A stretch of 64,000 bases of DNA from Epiperipatus broadwayi (taxonomy: Eukaryota; Onychophora; Udeonychophora; Euonychophora; Peripatidae). Both the position numbers and the translations under genes were made by a program. How positions within the stretch are numbered: position 1 is the first letter of the stretch; each line of letters begins with the position of its first letter. The notes under the pieces are model-generated. The model had not been told where the DNA came from. It ran no database searches and was given only the letters and a program-made list of their open reading frames with translations. Shown here piece after piece: positions 12,417-30,547 of the stretch. Where the stretch lies: contig JAQFVV010000031.1 of assembly GCA_028023455.1 (NCBI GenBank), forward strand, positions 8,980,093 to 9,044,092, written 5' to 3'.

Positions 12417-14847
12417 TGAACCAGATAGTATCCCTTTCAAAAGTCACTACACAAAAGGAAAACTAACTTTTGTTTTATTACATTTAAAAGCATAAAGGTA
12501 TTTAAAAAAATTGTTTATAATAGTATAGTACATATATTTTACATATACTCATTTATATTTAAAATAGGTCATTTTAATTTTTTTATAGAATTGATTTTAA
12601 AATAGTTTTTTTCACTGCTTGTTTTTAATCAGGATGATTAAAGACAAGCAAGCTTGGTAATTACATTCATTGTCTTTTATTTTAATCATTTCTAAGTTCA
12701 TTCTAAAAGTGAAGATTTATTTTTGTGTTGCTGTTTCTATTTAAAATAATCCCTGGTTAAGAATTCCTCATTAGATTGAGAGGGAGATTGAAATTTGGTC
12801 TGCCCTAAGGTGTAGAATTCGACAACAGAAAAAGTTTTCATGGGAAATGTAGCATTGTATGAATAACCCACAAATTTAGGGGACAATAGTTTTTTTTTAT
12901 TTTTGGCTAGCATGCTACTTCAAAGTGAGATTCAATATTCTTTTACACACTTTGATTATAGCCTGCTGAGATTTATAGCATTTTAGTAGCAATTCAGACA
13001 TTTAATTCCCTTTTAAAAACTTGCAATTGTTAAAAGACTTTGTTGTTTTACATGTTGTCAAAATCTACTACTCAAAGTTTTGTCATCATCAATATGTCTT
13101 GCTAGCTTAACCCAAAAGATGTACCCATACCTGCCAACTCTCCTTCAGTCATGCTGTAAAAGTCTAAGACAATCTGGATCTCCAATATGCCTCGACACTT
13201 GCCTCTGTCAAAATGAAACACCTGAAATATGAACCTAACTAAAAGTGCACACACTTTGAAAATATGTGAATTTTGCTTTACTCTAAGGTAAATATTTTTC
13301 TTTTATTCTTTCCAGGGTATATTCTTTAGTTAAATCTCTGCTCAATCTGAAATAAATCTGTATTCTTAATAATGATTTAACCTCATATTTATTAGCTGTA
13401 TTTGTTTTTCATTGTATTTTGCTGTGGGGTCTTGGAATCTTAGTTTTAAGATTCCAAGTTTGCTTTCAATTTAATTTATCAGAAAGTGTCTAGTGAATTT
13501 GTATTTTTATATGCTAATATATTTCTAATTATATGCATAACTTTTAATAAATGCTTTAGAAGTCTTGTGTAATTTTTAATTTGCTCGCCTGTATTTATTT
13601 TATTATCCACTAATTGATTTAAATTGCTGTTTGTACTTTTTGCAAACCAAAAAATCTTTCAGCTGGTATTTTATTGTGTCTTCTTTTCCTATAGGACCGT
13701 ATTTGTGTTTATGTCTCTAAAACAGAAAACTGGAATTGTTGTTCTTCATAATTTTTTTTAATTGCCAGCAGGAAAGTAATATTAATTCCCCTGTCAATTA
13801 CAGATGAAAGATAGTTTCTTTCTGCTAAAATATTTAATATATTTTTTTACTCATATACACTATCTATAAACTTATAGAAATCTAGGAACGTTTATAATTA
13901 GCTTGCTAGATTTGTTTTATCTTTATGTGTGGCTTTAAATTTTATCACAGCATGTACTCAGAACTTTGTATATTTATTTGTAATTATAATTAGTTTATCC
14001 TCATGAAATGCTTGGGCAGATGTAACTGCTTTTCTATTTATTTACTGCTCTCCTACTGAGGCTGCTAATTATTATTCTTAGACTAGTTTTCACCAATTGT
14101 TTATTTGGGGATTCACCAGTATTAAATGCTGTTTTCCTTTCATCCTACATTTGGTATTGTATTAATATAAAATCTTAATGTCAGAAAATTTCTTAAGTTT
14201 CTTGTTTTATTAAATTGGAGTCATAAATTTCCTCCCTTTTATAATTCACATTCCGACATATTAATCATATTTTATTTTGTTCTTGGGGTAAGTCAATCAA
14301 GTTTGCTTTAAACATAATATAACATGCAGCTTTTACTAGCATATGACATTCTTGGTCCTGATGCATTTTCTTGGCCAAGAAATGCTCACTGGCACTGGTT
14401 TCATTGATTTAGTTCAAGAATGTATTGATTTCATATCCCTGTGAATAGAACCAGTGTTGTTGGGGAATTCCCAGCTGAAAGAAATTTGTTTCCTCCCTTT
14501 ATAATTCACTATTAGAAAATTAATTGGTCTGCTAGTGCATTAAATTTTATTCTTTCTGGTACATGCCTAAGATAATCCTATTTGTTGTGTTATAAACTTT
14601 TATTTTACAATTTATATCTCTTAAATAAAATTTTAAAATGTGTTTAAACTTCATTTGGCAGACATTTGTTTTAGTATTTTTATTTCTCAATTGTTTAAAC
14701 AATATTTAAGATTTTTTGTTTCTCCCTGAATCTCATTGGTGCAAACCATCATCATCATTCATTTTAATCACAGTAAATAAATTTTCCAGATACATAGTTA
14801 TCTGGCGGCACTCTCTGTGCTCAGCAATGGATTGAGTATCTGTTACA
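12417..14847 (+). repeat. Long direct repeat, copy 2 (probable 3' LTR)
   Basis: Second copy of 8469-10946, starting TGAACCAGATAG and ending GTATCTGTTACA. A purine-rich segment (AAAAAAGAGCACAAG, about 12374-12390) lies 27 bases upstream of the start. That is too far for a normal polypurine primer and is noted only as a weak candidate. Confidence 0.8.

Positions 14848-14887
<40 letters not shown>
14848..14887. repeat. (AT)n(GT)n microsatellite
   Basis: About ten AT units followed by about nine GT units, directly adjoining the second long direct repeat. The AT part overlaps the presumed target duplication. Confidence 0.93.
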
Positions 14888-17414
14888 CTTCATCAGTGAA
14901 TTTTAACATTAACAACACTATCTTATTAATTATGTAATATTAAGGTTTTAATTAAATATCTCTATGTCTGGGGTTGTAAGAAATATAATGATAAATGATA
15001 TATGTTATGAGAATGAAATACATTTTTATTATTATTATTATTGAAAGCTAATATAATTGTATTCTAGTCACATTTGACAATTATCATATTATCAGTTTTA
15101 TGCATCAATATTATATATCGTTAGAGAGAGTTCAAACCCAGTTCTCTCTAGAATAATTGATATTTGTGAATGACCATTGTTTAATCAAGGTATGCCAAGT
15201 GATTGCTACTTTGACATTGAGATTGAATGGTCTCTCATGATTATTAGCATTAGGTATCTTTAATTAGTTTATTAGAATATCGAAGATTACTTTCCATCTT
15301 GATAGTTGATATATTCCAAGGAGATATGTTTCATATTACAATTCTAGTCATGATCAGTGCATTTTGCATTTATATGTTTAGCGCCTTAGTCCTAACATTA
15401 TTGTCCTCAGATAGGAGAAGTACCTTTTAGATTTATGCTGTCACAGGTTTATTGCTTTATGGCTCTTTTCCTCATGGATATATTCTTGTAGTAATATTTT
15501 TACTGTATAAGTTGTTAACTTAAGCAGTTGGTCATTGTCTTTTTCATATTTGAAGTGTATCACCTACTTCAGGGACACTTTTCTAATTTTTAAGTGTGTA
15601 TTAAGGATTGATGTATAATGCATTTGGCTGAGCTTTGCTCACAATCATTTATAAAACTGATAAACATTCTAAATTTAAAAGTAGTTAGTATTCTAAATAA
15701 GCATTGCACATCATGATCAACTGATCTGAGTCACCTGTACCTCATTCCAGAGATTCATGATCATCTTTGTCATTCTTCTCTTCAAAGTATATATTTACAT
15801 ACTGCTTTCATTCACCTGTACCTCACCCCAGAAGTCTAAGTCTACTTCTGAAACAAATCGGTCAGTGTAGTAGAAGCTCTGCATTGACTTACCGTAAAAC
15901 TGGACCCATAGCAACTTCCTACCAACCTTTTTTCTTTCTTCAATACTGCTCCAGCCTGAAGCTGGCACCTTCAAAGAGAATGTTTTCTCAGCCTAAGTTG
16001 CCACCCTCTTTCTCACTGACATAATGCTAGCACCACCATTTTCTATGTTTCATTTTCTAGCCTGCTTAACAAAATAAATCATAATGATATGCGATAATGA
16101 AACGTTTTTTTCTCTTTGTAATAATTTTTCATTGGAGTTTTGAATCCAACCTCTTGTGAAGCTGCCCTCTCCTTTATTGAAATAAGCCATTCCTGTAGTT
16201 ATAGTTTTGCTATATTCTATTGTTAAATGTCGAAAATGTAAAATAAATGTTTTAGTCTACTTACTGATCAAAATGTATCCTTATTTTTATTGTTACAAAT
16301 AAAGTCGAGAAATAAAAATAAACTTTTGTATGAAATGCCAAGGGCATCCTACTAAAATTGTATAATCAATGAAACTCTATTATATTTTAATATGTATTAT
16401 TCTTAATGTATAAACATCTATCAAAACACCCAGATCTGTTTTGTAACATAAATTAAAATCCTATTTTAACTATTTGTTCAGTATTGTAACTGTCACACTA
16501 AATTGATATCTATTAAAAGAAAATAATTGTATAAAAATTGTCAAAGATTTGTAACCAAAATAATAGTTTAAATGTGTGAATTTGATTACCTATATAAAAT
16601 CTTGAATTTTTGTCAAAATAAATATTTATATTTTTAAACTTTAATCCAGTTGTTCGAATTTCCTTAATAATATTTATATTTCTGAATGTTTTTAACATAT
16701 CTTGGGTTCACTCAATCTCTCATCATAATCAGCTGAGTTCTCATGCAAACCAATGTAGCACTAGGCCTGGATGGAATGAATTTATGTGGTATCATTGTAG
16801 GTGTTGTCCATAGTGTTACAGATTTGGGGAATGGGCAAATAGGTTAGAATTCATGATGCTCCTGACCTGAGTATCTTGGGCATGATTGAATTCAGGGTAC
16901 TTTTGCTTAGATTCTAAATCTTGTTGGATGAACATGCATTTTCGACTGGTACAATATATAGTAATGAAAATAATCTTGACATTTTGAAAGTGAATGAATA
17001 ATCTAGATAAAATGTATCTCCTTACCATTTACAATGTAAGCTGTTTTATATCCCAACTGGACAAACCCCACTGCAACTAACCATTTTACTTTCTATTTCA
17101 TTCTTTCTTATATATATCTGAGTGTGACTAGGCTATCTGAACCTAGATAACATCACATTGGTTATCTACTTTTAAACCATTTCCAGGTCACTTCAAGTAA
17201 ACTTTACATGCCTTTAATTTGCTCTAAGACTGCAATTTTTATATCATAGTGAATTTAGACTAATTTTAAAGCTTATGTAGTACTGTAAGATGCTGCCCTC
17301 TGTAGAATTATTTTACAAATAAAAAATCAATATTTAAATTTGAAGCTACAACAATGGAAGATGGCAGACTTTTCTAGATGCTGATTGATTATTTCTCATT
17401 TCAAACAAAAGAAG
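14888..17414. other. Unassigned sequence with short open frames
   Basis: A 9-bp hairpin (TAGAGAGAG paired with TTCTCTCTA) lies at 15122-15150. An 85-codon plus frame (15767-16024) and a 70-codon minus frame (16816-17028) have less biased composition than their surroundings. They lack a recognisable family and convincing start context, so neither is called as a gene. AATAAA motifs occur near 16070, 16240 and 16300. Confidence 0.4.
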
Positions 17415-17960
17415 AGTGCCTGTCAATAATTTTCACCACTCCAACTTTTTGTTTTGATTTTGAAAACAAAAATGAATATTTTACAGTGTCTTTTTTTATT
17501 TTTTTTTACATATTATAAATTATTTTGATAAAATACGCTCAAAATAAAATTATTTTAGAAAAAAAGTTTAAATTTTATTAAAAATTCTTTACTTTTACAC
17601 AAATGTTAATTGAAAAAGAAATCAGCACTTATCAATAATTTTCACCACCCCAAGCTCTTTCTTTGATTTTCAAACTTAAATGAATTTTTAGAGTATTTTG
17701 TTGGTATTTTTTACACTTTATAAATTATTTTGATAAAATATGTTGAAAATATAATTATTTTAAAAAAAATAATATGATTTTAATAAAAAATTATTTACTT
17801 TTACATGAACATAAATTGAGAAAGAAAATACTCAACATTTTTTAATAGGTTTACAAATGTTCTTTTGAGGTTCTACACTATAAAATATTTTTACAATTAT
17901 AAATAAAAATTATTTTTAAAAAAACTTTCATTCACTTTCATATTTTGACAAGTTATTAAT
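17415..17960. repeat. Diverged tandem repeat, period about 209 bp
   Basis: The segment starting TCAATAATTTTCACCAC at 17423 recurs at 17632 with the same downstream order (TATAAATTATTTTGATAAAAT, then a Lys-like A run, then TTTACTTTTACA). A third, more diverged and incomplete unit follows from about 17840. About 2.6 copies are present, so this is an old tandem duplication with no coding content. Confidence 0.7.
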
Positions 17961-19399
17961 TTGCTGTAAATATATTAAAAGATGAATATTTTTGCTGATT
18001 CTCTAATTGACCAATCAAAAGTTTAGGGTTTAAACTAACTCGACCAAGAAGATTTTGTATGACAAAAAGGTTAATTGTACATTGTTTGAATCTCAGTTAG
18101 TACATTACTTATAATAGTATGTAGAACTTTCTATTTCAGAATAGTATATTATTTGCACCTGTGTTAATGGTAAATCATTGATATTATTCCATAATTGTGT
18201 AAATAAATTATAAAAATTCCTATATAAATCATATTTAATCACTCAATATAATTCTTTATAGATTGTATGTAATCATGTAACATAAGTTTTACTAGCTCAT
18301 ATTTAGAGATCATTGATAGCTCAAAAATAATAAGCAAATAAAGTAAGAAACATTATTTATACTGCCATTTAATGTCTTTTTAGACTATTAATTAATAAAA
18401 ATGATGATAATGGCAATGATACTTCTAGCCACAGCTTTATACCCAGTTCACAACTAACAAATTGTCTTTTATCAATCTATAATTGTTTACCAAAATATTA
18501 TTACATATTTAAATTATGTTTTATGATTAAAATCCATCAGTGATGATGATAACTAAACTAGTTTTACAAGACAATAATTAGCTCTAAGAAACATATAACT
18601 TTTTTAATCAAGCAAAAACTAAATTTGATTATTGGTTAGTCATCAATATATAAATAAAAAAATTTATGCAATTAATAATAAAAATTACACCAGGGTCTTG
18701 TTTTATGCAGATTTTTAATGCGATTTTGAAGTTATGTGATTCATGTTTCTTCTTAATATCTTTTTATGTGTTTTTATGCAATAAAAAGTTCATATTTCAC
18801 TATATTTGTTAGATATCAACAAATATAAATTATTCGTAACTTATTTTGACTTGAAGTACTTTTTTTTGCAAAAATATAACATTATATTAGCAACTAATGT
18901 GAATGTGGCCTGAAGCTATTTAGAGACTTAGCTTCTAGGTAAACAATCTACTTATAATTATGCATATAAAAATATTGCAATAAATATCCAAAAATTTTAA
19001 AACTCTTAAAACAAATTTCATTAGATATAACAGAAATAAATATTTTTTTAAATTTTTAGAAAAATATGTAATTAGAAATAAAGGTTTTGTAAACTGAAAA
19101 TAATCTTTCTAGAAATGATAAGTTATAATATTTTTGTTTGGATGGCAATCTCATTTCTTTAATACTTATAGAAACAAAATGTGAATATTAAATATCTATC
19201 AAATGAAGACAAATTTATTATTTTCTGGTAAGTAATAATCACTTAATCATATATTTTATGTTGATGTGTAAACAAAGAAAAACATCAAAATATGCTGAAA
19301 TCTGAGTTTGCTGCAATGAACAAGCTTTTAAATTTCAATGAGTGCTAAATAGTAGTTGTATGTCTGTGTTATGTATGTGTATGCTTATATTTTTTATCC
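17961..19399. other. AT-rich stretch, nothing recognised
   Basis: No repeat, terminus or plausible frame was seen. Confidence 0.5.
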
Positions 19400-19639
19400 A
19401 TGGAGAAACTTTTAGACAAAAAAGTTATAATTTTTATTTTCTAATTAAAAAGAGTGTATCTTTAAAAGGTGTTTATATTTTCTTTTATACACATATGTAC
19501 ATGAAGACATTTTTAGACAGAAAAAAAGTTACAAATAAAAATATTTAAAAACTTTTAATTTCTACTTTAAAAAAATGTATCTTTAAAAGTTTTTAAATAT
19601 TTTTACTTGTAACTTTTTTCTGTTTAAAAGTTTCTCCAT
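19400..19639. repeat. Nested inverted repeat (foldback)
   Basis: An outer pair, ATGGAGAAACTTTTAGACA (19400) against its complement ending TTTCTCCAT (19639), encloses an inner near-perfect pair of 38-39 bases (19518-19556 and 19585-19622; CAGAAAAAAAGTTACA and its complement). The left outer arm and the left inner arm are also related directly (both contain TTTTAGACA, A-run, AGTTA). The structure therefore looks like one unit present twice in one direction and once inverted. Confidence 0.75.
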
Positions 19640-21135
19640 GTGTATATATATGTATAAAAAGAATTTTAATCTTTAGCCATTATTAACACACTCATAGAAG
19701 TGTGTTATATATATCATTGCACTAGTGGAAGTGCATTCTCTAACAGTTAGACATAACAATCTGGATATCATAAGCTTCTAAAACAATTAGTAAAATCATC
19801 ATCTCAAAGTTTATTACCAATTACATTGTCAATAGAAAACCACTAACACAGAGCAATACTGAAAGTGGAGCTAGCTGTACAGAAAGTGAATTATTGTTTT
19901 TTATGATGGATTTGGGGAATGATAAGGGGGATTTAGATATAAAGGCCATAGAGTTGACAAAAATTATGTTATGAAAATGGAATGGAGCAGAATATGGGAA
20001 AACTTAGACTGGGGAATGAAAAATAGTGGCTAACAGGTTTCTCTGGGCATAATTGTTGAGAGATTTTTGACTCTGTTTAAGTAGAAGCTACAGTAAATCA
20101 TATCATGACAAATCTGATTTCTTATTAGTTCACAAATGAAACGCATAGTCAAATAGTGACAATGATTAAAATATGTATGAAAAAATGTAAAATAAATTAC
20201 ACAAAATCATGTTGTTTTGAATAAAATTAAATAGTTAATAAAAAAAGTTTGTTTTGTATCATTTTTTTCAAATATTTGGAATTTTTTATTAATCATACTT
20301 TAATTCCTTATTTTTTTATGCAAATTTTAAAGTAAGTTTACATGTTGTTTTGCTTTTATGTGATTTTTGAAAATTTTGGAACCGATCCCACATTTGGTAA
20401 GTTAAATATATTATTGTGTGATTTTTTTAATGCAGATTTTCTGACAAACCTATCTACAACATAATATGAGACACAAGTGTAGTTACATTCAAATAATAAT
20501 AATAGTAACCAAAAGTTATTTTTCTCCTTCTTCTTAATGAAATTTAAACTCAATCATTAATTAATAGTGTAAGATATACATGATTGTTAATGCATTTTGT
20601 AAGCTTAAGAATATCACAAATCATTGAGATTTTAGATTTCTGAAATAAACACTCAATGCATGCACATACTCGCATATTGTATATAATATAAAATTTATGT
20701 CTATATTCTTAAAAACTAATAATCCAGAAATAGGTAGAGAAAATTTACTTACATTATAAAGATAGGAATATTTAAAAGAAGATCTAATCCTAGTTATTCA
20801 TCTCAATTTTCAGTAATTTAGGTTGCTAATCGCTTTAAAATCTATTTCACATTATACTTCATTTCTACCTTTATCGATTTGTACATTCATACTCAACACA
20901 TAGACAAATATGTTTTACTAGGTTGTGTGTTACATCCCATTAATAAAACCTATGTTTAACCATTACCGTACATATAATAAGAACAATATTTCTATCATAT
21001 CATAATTAATAAAAAATAAAAAAAATTAAAATAAAAATTACATAGATAAATGATTATATGTAATGATAATCAAATAACACACAATATATTGATAAAGTCA
21101 ATATTCATCATTATTGAAATTTATTTTTAATACAT
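19640..21135. other. AT-rich stretch, nothing recognised
   Basis: One small perfect hairpin, TAACACACT-CATAGA-AGTGTGTTA, lies at 19684-19707. A 65-codon minus frame (20356-20553) has no recognised motif. Confidence 0.45.
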
Positions 21136-21179
21136 GAGAGAGAAAGAGAGAGAGAGAGAGCGAGAGAGAGAGAGAGAGA
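21136..21179. repeat. (GA)n microsatellite
   Basis: An AG-rich dinucleotide run with two interruptions (AAAG, GCG). Confidence 0.93.
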
Positions 21180-21239
21180 AATGGATTTAAAAATAATTGT
21201 AAAGAGGTCATTGAGAAAACAAAATAAATTTGATATTAC

Positions 21240-21319
21240 CAGGCTCTTCTTTTATTTCTGATGTAGAAACCGTTTCAGTGAGTTTAATGAATTTCACTTT
21301 AAAGTCAGCTTGTTCAAGG
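21240..21319 (-). other. Possible coding exon, strand uncertain
   Basis: On the minus strand the frame reads LEQADFKVKFIKLTETV and then STSEIKEEPG, ending at a good donor (CCTG|GTAATA). IKEEP fits the psi-K-x-E sumoylation consensus. There is no strong acceptor upstream. On the plus strand the same DNA can be read as an exon after a pyrimidine-rich acceptor (CGTTTCAG|T), encoding EFNEFHFKVSLFK and ending at TTCAAG|GTAAAA. Only one of these can be right, and both may be chance. Confidence 0.2.
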
Positions 21320-24300
21320 TAAAAATTTTGAATTCAGTCACATACCATTATTTAATATGCATAGAAATATTAATTACAGTGGCTTATTGAAAAAGTTCCA
21401 TTTTAAACTTAGGTTTGTGATTTTTCTTTCCATTTTACTGCAATCATAATGATATCGTTGCACAGACAGCATTTTTTTACAGACACTATTTTAGTATTGC
21501 GATGGATTCTTAATTTTTTTTTTCTTTTCTGTTTGTAGGCGCATTAATTGATAAATGGATATTTTCTGTTTTTAATATATTTTTATCATTTTACGTTGTG
21601 CTTTTATTTGAATTCCGCAACAGCATAATTGAAGCAATAGTAAGGTTCAGAGTCATCTCTAGTCTGGAGATCAGCCATAGGATGCTATTTGTTAATTTCC
21701 TTTTTCAGATTTAACTCTTCCGATGTGCATAGAGTTAGTGAACATTCAACAAAACCTTTTTCACTCCTCCATATTGCTGTAGAATTCTTCAAAATATGTA
21801 AAATAATGATGTGTTTGGATCCAAGAAGCAATCAGACTTATTAATCCCATCTAAATCTTTTTTTCAGATTATATATGTGCTGGATTTTTGATGACATCTC
21901 ACACACTTATCTGTTGAAACACCTGGTTATCTACAAAATATACTTTATCAGTGAAGCTACTATACCAATCTCTTTGATCTTTATATTTCTTCAAAATTAA
22001 TTATTTGGTGTGGTCCAAAACGATCTGTAAATGTTTAAATTTTAATGTTTTTACATACATTCATGTACATAAAACTTGCTTAGTGAAAGTAATCTAAACG
22101 ATCAGAAAAGCTACAGTCTATTAATAATGTTAAAAATAAAAGTCAAGAATATCAAAATATATTCTTAGAAAAGAACAAAATTATAATTTATTAATAAGTA
22201 AAATGAAACGAATTAATAAGTAGACCTGGAAAATAAATACTTTATGAAATTTGTGTCTACAGACAACTATTTATATATGCTTAATCTTTACTTCTTAAAT
22301 ATACATATTAAACTATTCGATATATATATATATATTGTCCTCTTACACTAATAAAAGTCAGTTGAGGAGAGAGAAAAATAATTTCTCCTTTCCTTCTGAA
22401 GACTTTGGGATTTGTAATGCAGGATTTGAATGCAATACCCTACAATATATTATCTTAGAAGTTATTACATATCAAGGGACACTAATATTGATTTCAATGA
22501 AATATCATTTAAGTTACTCATATGATTGTTACACAATCTTAATACTTCTAGCAATAAGCTTTCTGTAAAGTGTCATATGATTATCATATAAAAAAACCAG
22601 CAGTATACTAAATTCAGTAAACTGTACTTATTCTTCAAACTATAAAAAATATGGCACTGGAAATTTTAAGAATTTTTATTAACGTTTGTATGACTATATC
22701 AATATCTTCTTTACTATATAACTGCATCTGCAAAATATCATATAACTGTGAAAACGTTATATATATATATATATATATGTGTGTGTGCGCGTGCTAAAAC
22801 TAGAATCCATTTGAAAACATAAATTAACCAAACAAATTCAAATTCCAGTAATAGTTTCAAGAGACTGATAATAAATTCCATGGATTTCCTTGCCCCTTTT
22901 AATACTAGCCTTAATAAAATATTTTCAAATCAGAGAATAATTTTGAATCACAATTCCATTTGACATATACACTCGAATTTACTCTTTATCCATAAGCTTA
23001 TTTTTTGAACACAAATAATTTAACTAAGTATTAGTAGATGATTTCTGCAAGTTAAATAAATATTGATGGTTGTTAAATGTTTTAACATGAAGGATTATCT
23101 GTAGAGTTTAGACCTCATAATCCATTCTCTCATTTCAACCTCTTAAAGTTAACATTACAGTAATAAAAAACATTTTAAATCATACACAGTGCAAATTCAA
23201 AATAATAAAAAAATATTAACCAAGAAATAGATATAAAAAATTATAATGTGAATCTTTAGTTAAAAGAAAAAAGTTCATTTCGGAATTTAAATAAATTTGA
23301 AAAATGTTTATAAATTAAAAATGATATTGATATAATTACTTCAAGGTACTATTTTATTCATCCATCAGCAAAGTCTATAATGGAAAAGGGTTTTTTTATT
23401 TTCCCAAAAAGCTTTGTATTTGGATTTGTCAAAATCTGCATTCCACAAATTTTTGAAATAACTACTTTAACATTAACAGTTTTTCAATATTCAAAATAAC
23501 TATTATTGACAATTACTAGATTGGATTTCTATAGAGTTGACACATGATTGATTTAACTATTGCTAACTAGATACCAATGAGGTCTAAGTGCAAATAATAC
23601 CATATGGAGAACTTCTCAGAGACAGAGAGGTTTGTCTTTGTTGCGTATGAGCTTGATGATACCTTCAATATTGACAATTAGCATAAGTGAGAAAATCAGG
23701 AAAATAAAAAAATGATTCTTGTGGCACACAATTTATATTATTGTTTTCCTAAAATATTCCAATCTTATAATTACAAAATTTATGCTATAAATTTTGTATT
23801 TTTAAAGCAAACTAAAAATTTATAACAAAAAAAAATATGTATGACAAAGTGTTATTATAGGTTAAAAATATTACATTGTAAGAGTAATTGATTCTGACAA
23901 ATTTTGTTTCAGTTGGGAGTAAAATTTAGATCTAGACAGTATTTAAATTGTTATATTTATTTTACTAAAATATTAAACTCATATTTAATAAATAAGCCTA
24001 TAGTTATTTAAATTTGAATAAAATTTTCTATATCTAACATGTGTCCCTATATGTAAGCTATTGTATATAACAATACATTTAGTTGGCTATACTATTTTAA
24101 TGAAATGCAATTTGATATTTCATTCTTAATCTTTCTTTTCCAACTATCTAAAAGAAACTTGAAATGAGATTAAGCATGCATATGCACATATGCATAATGA
24201 AATAACATCTTCCGTATCTTCATATTATAAGTTAGAGCACAATTTCAATGAAAAGCATCATAATCATAGTTTTCGTATTATCTGATGGTGTTGCTTTATT

Positions 24301-24402
24301 TATAATTTGATCTAATTATGCATGTTACCCTTACTGTACATGCATATGCAAAAAAATTACACATGAGAATGAAGGGGAATTAATGTTATATATATATATA
24401 AC
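21320..24402. other. Mostly unassigned AT-rich sequence
   Basis: Holds a (TA)n(TG)n run at 22758-22792 and a 25-codon plus-strand frame at 23604-23681 (MENFSETERFVFVAYELDD, then TFNIDN and a stop) that is unusually protein-like for its length. A 77-codon plus frame at 22335-22568 has no recognised motif. Nothing else is supported. Confidence 0.4.
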
Positions 24403-24575
24403 AAAACTTAAATATTTTCCAAATAACGGTAAACAACTTTTTGGAAGTTGAGTTGATAATGATTATGAATATAATCAAAAATATTTATCTATGAGTTTTT
24501 ATTTATATTATAAGTTGTTTTGGAATATATTTAAGTTTCATTATTGTATTATTAATATTAGTGGACATTTTATTT
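24403..24575. mobile_element. Foldback element, family A copy 2 (deleted arms)
   Basis: Matches 3810-4032: AAACTTAAATATTTTCC, AACGGTAAACAACTTTT, the loop with GAATATAATCAAAAATATTT, and the right flank ATTATTGTATTATTAATATT ending GTGGACATTTT. The left arm lacks about 40 bases present in copy 1, and the right arm lacks the ACCGTTGTTC segment, so the palindrome is largely lost. Flanked on the left by GTTATATATATATAAC. Confidence 0.72.
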
Positions 24576-24963
24576 TGTTTTATATATATTGTGTGAAAGG
24601 TTGAAATGTTTTGTTTTTACTTCTTTGTTAACATGGGGATTAAGAAGTACAATTTTGGGATTGCTGAGAAATAATTTAATCGATTATAAAATTTCTTTCA
24701 ATTATTTTTATTCAACCCTTTTTCATAATCCTAAATTCTTATTTATTTTTTATTGAGGTTTTGATAATTCAATTAAGAGAATTGGCATATGGTTGTGTAT
24801 GTACTAAATGTCACCTGTAAAATAAAATCACACGATTATAATTTTATTAATTTATTTAAAATATATTTTTAATATAAAATATTTAATAAAGTAAATAAAT
24901 GTAAAGTTTTGTACAAGCATTTTTAAAATCTAGTATGATTTTTTGGTTGAAATGGAGCATTGG
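24576..24963. other. AT-rich; possible 3' UTR of the minus-strand candidate gene
   Basis: If the candidate gene at 24964-29976 is real, this would be its 3' region. AATAAA-type poly(A) signals on the minus strand occur near 24840-24860 (AAATAAATTAATAAAA). No other feature is seen. Confidence 0.3.
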
Positions 24964-29976
<5,013 letters not shown>

Positions 29977-30261
29977 TGATTTTTTTTGGTATTTAAAATA
30001 GTAGGAAATAAAGATACATAATTTTTAAACCCATAAAAACAAAAAGCTTTAAAAAAATTTCAGCAGAGGGCAAAAAATGCAAATTTAAAAAACTGAAATA
30101 TGTCTCTTGCACTCTGAAAATCAATAAGGTTAAAACAAATTTCAAATACATTCAATTTAAATCAGTTTCCTTATTTTTTAAAAAAACTAAAGAAAAATTA
30201 ATTAATTTGATTTCAAACACAGATCTCTATCAATGTATATATGCTGGTATAATACAAATCT
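29977..30261. other. AT-rich stretch upstream of candidate exon 1
   Basis: This would be the 5' UTR and promoter region of the minus-strand candidate gene. No TATA box at a convincing position and no GC-rich promoter were seen. Confidence 0.3.
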
Positions 30262-30547
30262 TTATATATATATATATATATATATATATTAATTCTAATG
30301 TTTTCACGGATAAAAGATGTCATATTATTATTACTATTTGCGGGATATTCCGTGTAGTGAAAAAGCTAAATGCTGACGTTTCAGTACAATATCAAATACC
30401 TTCCTCAGAGCATCCTCTTTCTCAAATCATGCATTCTTATGATTTGAGAAAGAGGACGCTCTGAGGAAGGTACTTGATATTGTACTGAAATGTCAGCATT
30501 TAGCTTTTTCACTACACGGAATATCCCGCAAATAGTAATAATAATAT

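Larger units (their letters stand above)
8468..14847 (+). mobile_element. Probable non-autonomous LTR retroelement
   Basis: Two direct repeats of about 2.45 kb (8469-10946 and 12417-14847) flank a 1.47 kb centre. Each repeat starts TGAACC and ends TTACA, the TG...CA terminus of retroelement LTRs. The bases before the first copy (ATATAT) equal those after the second, consistent with a target duplication, though the site is an AT tract. By eye the copies differ at roughly one base in ten, so the element is old. The centre holds only a broken coiled-coil frame (see 11225-12150), with no RT, integrase or protease. Large repeats with little internal coding resemble large LTR-retrotransposon derivatives. 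No clear primer site or polypurine tract abuts the repeats, so an ordinary segmental duplication is the alternative. Confidence 0.6.

Noticed and set aside
15767-16024. 85-codon plus-strand frame
   Set aside because: No recognised family; a pyrimidine-rich stretch can give such a frame by chance.
16816-17028. 70-codon minus-strand frame with fairly normal composition
   Set aside because: Looks more protein-like than most, but no motif, homologous block or exon borders were found.
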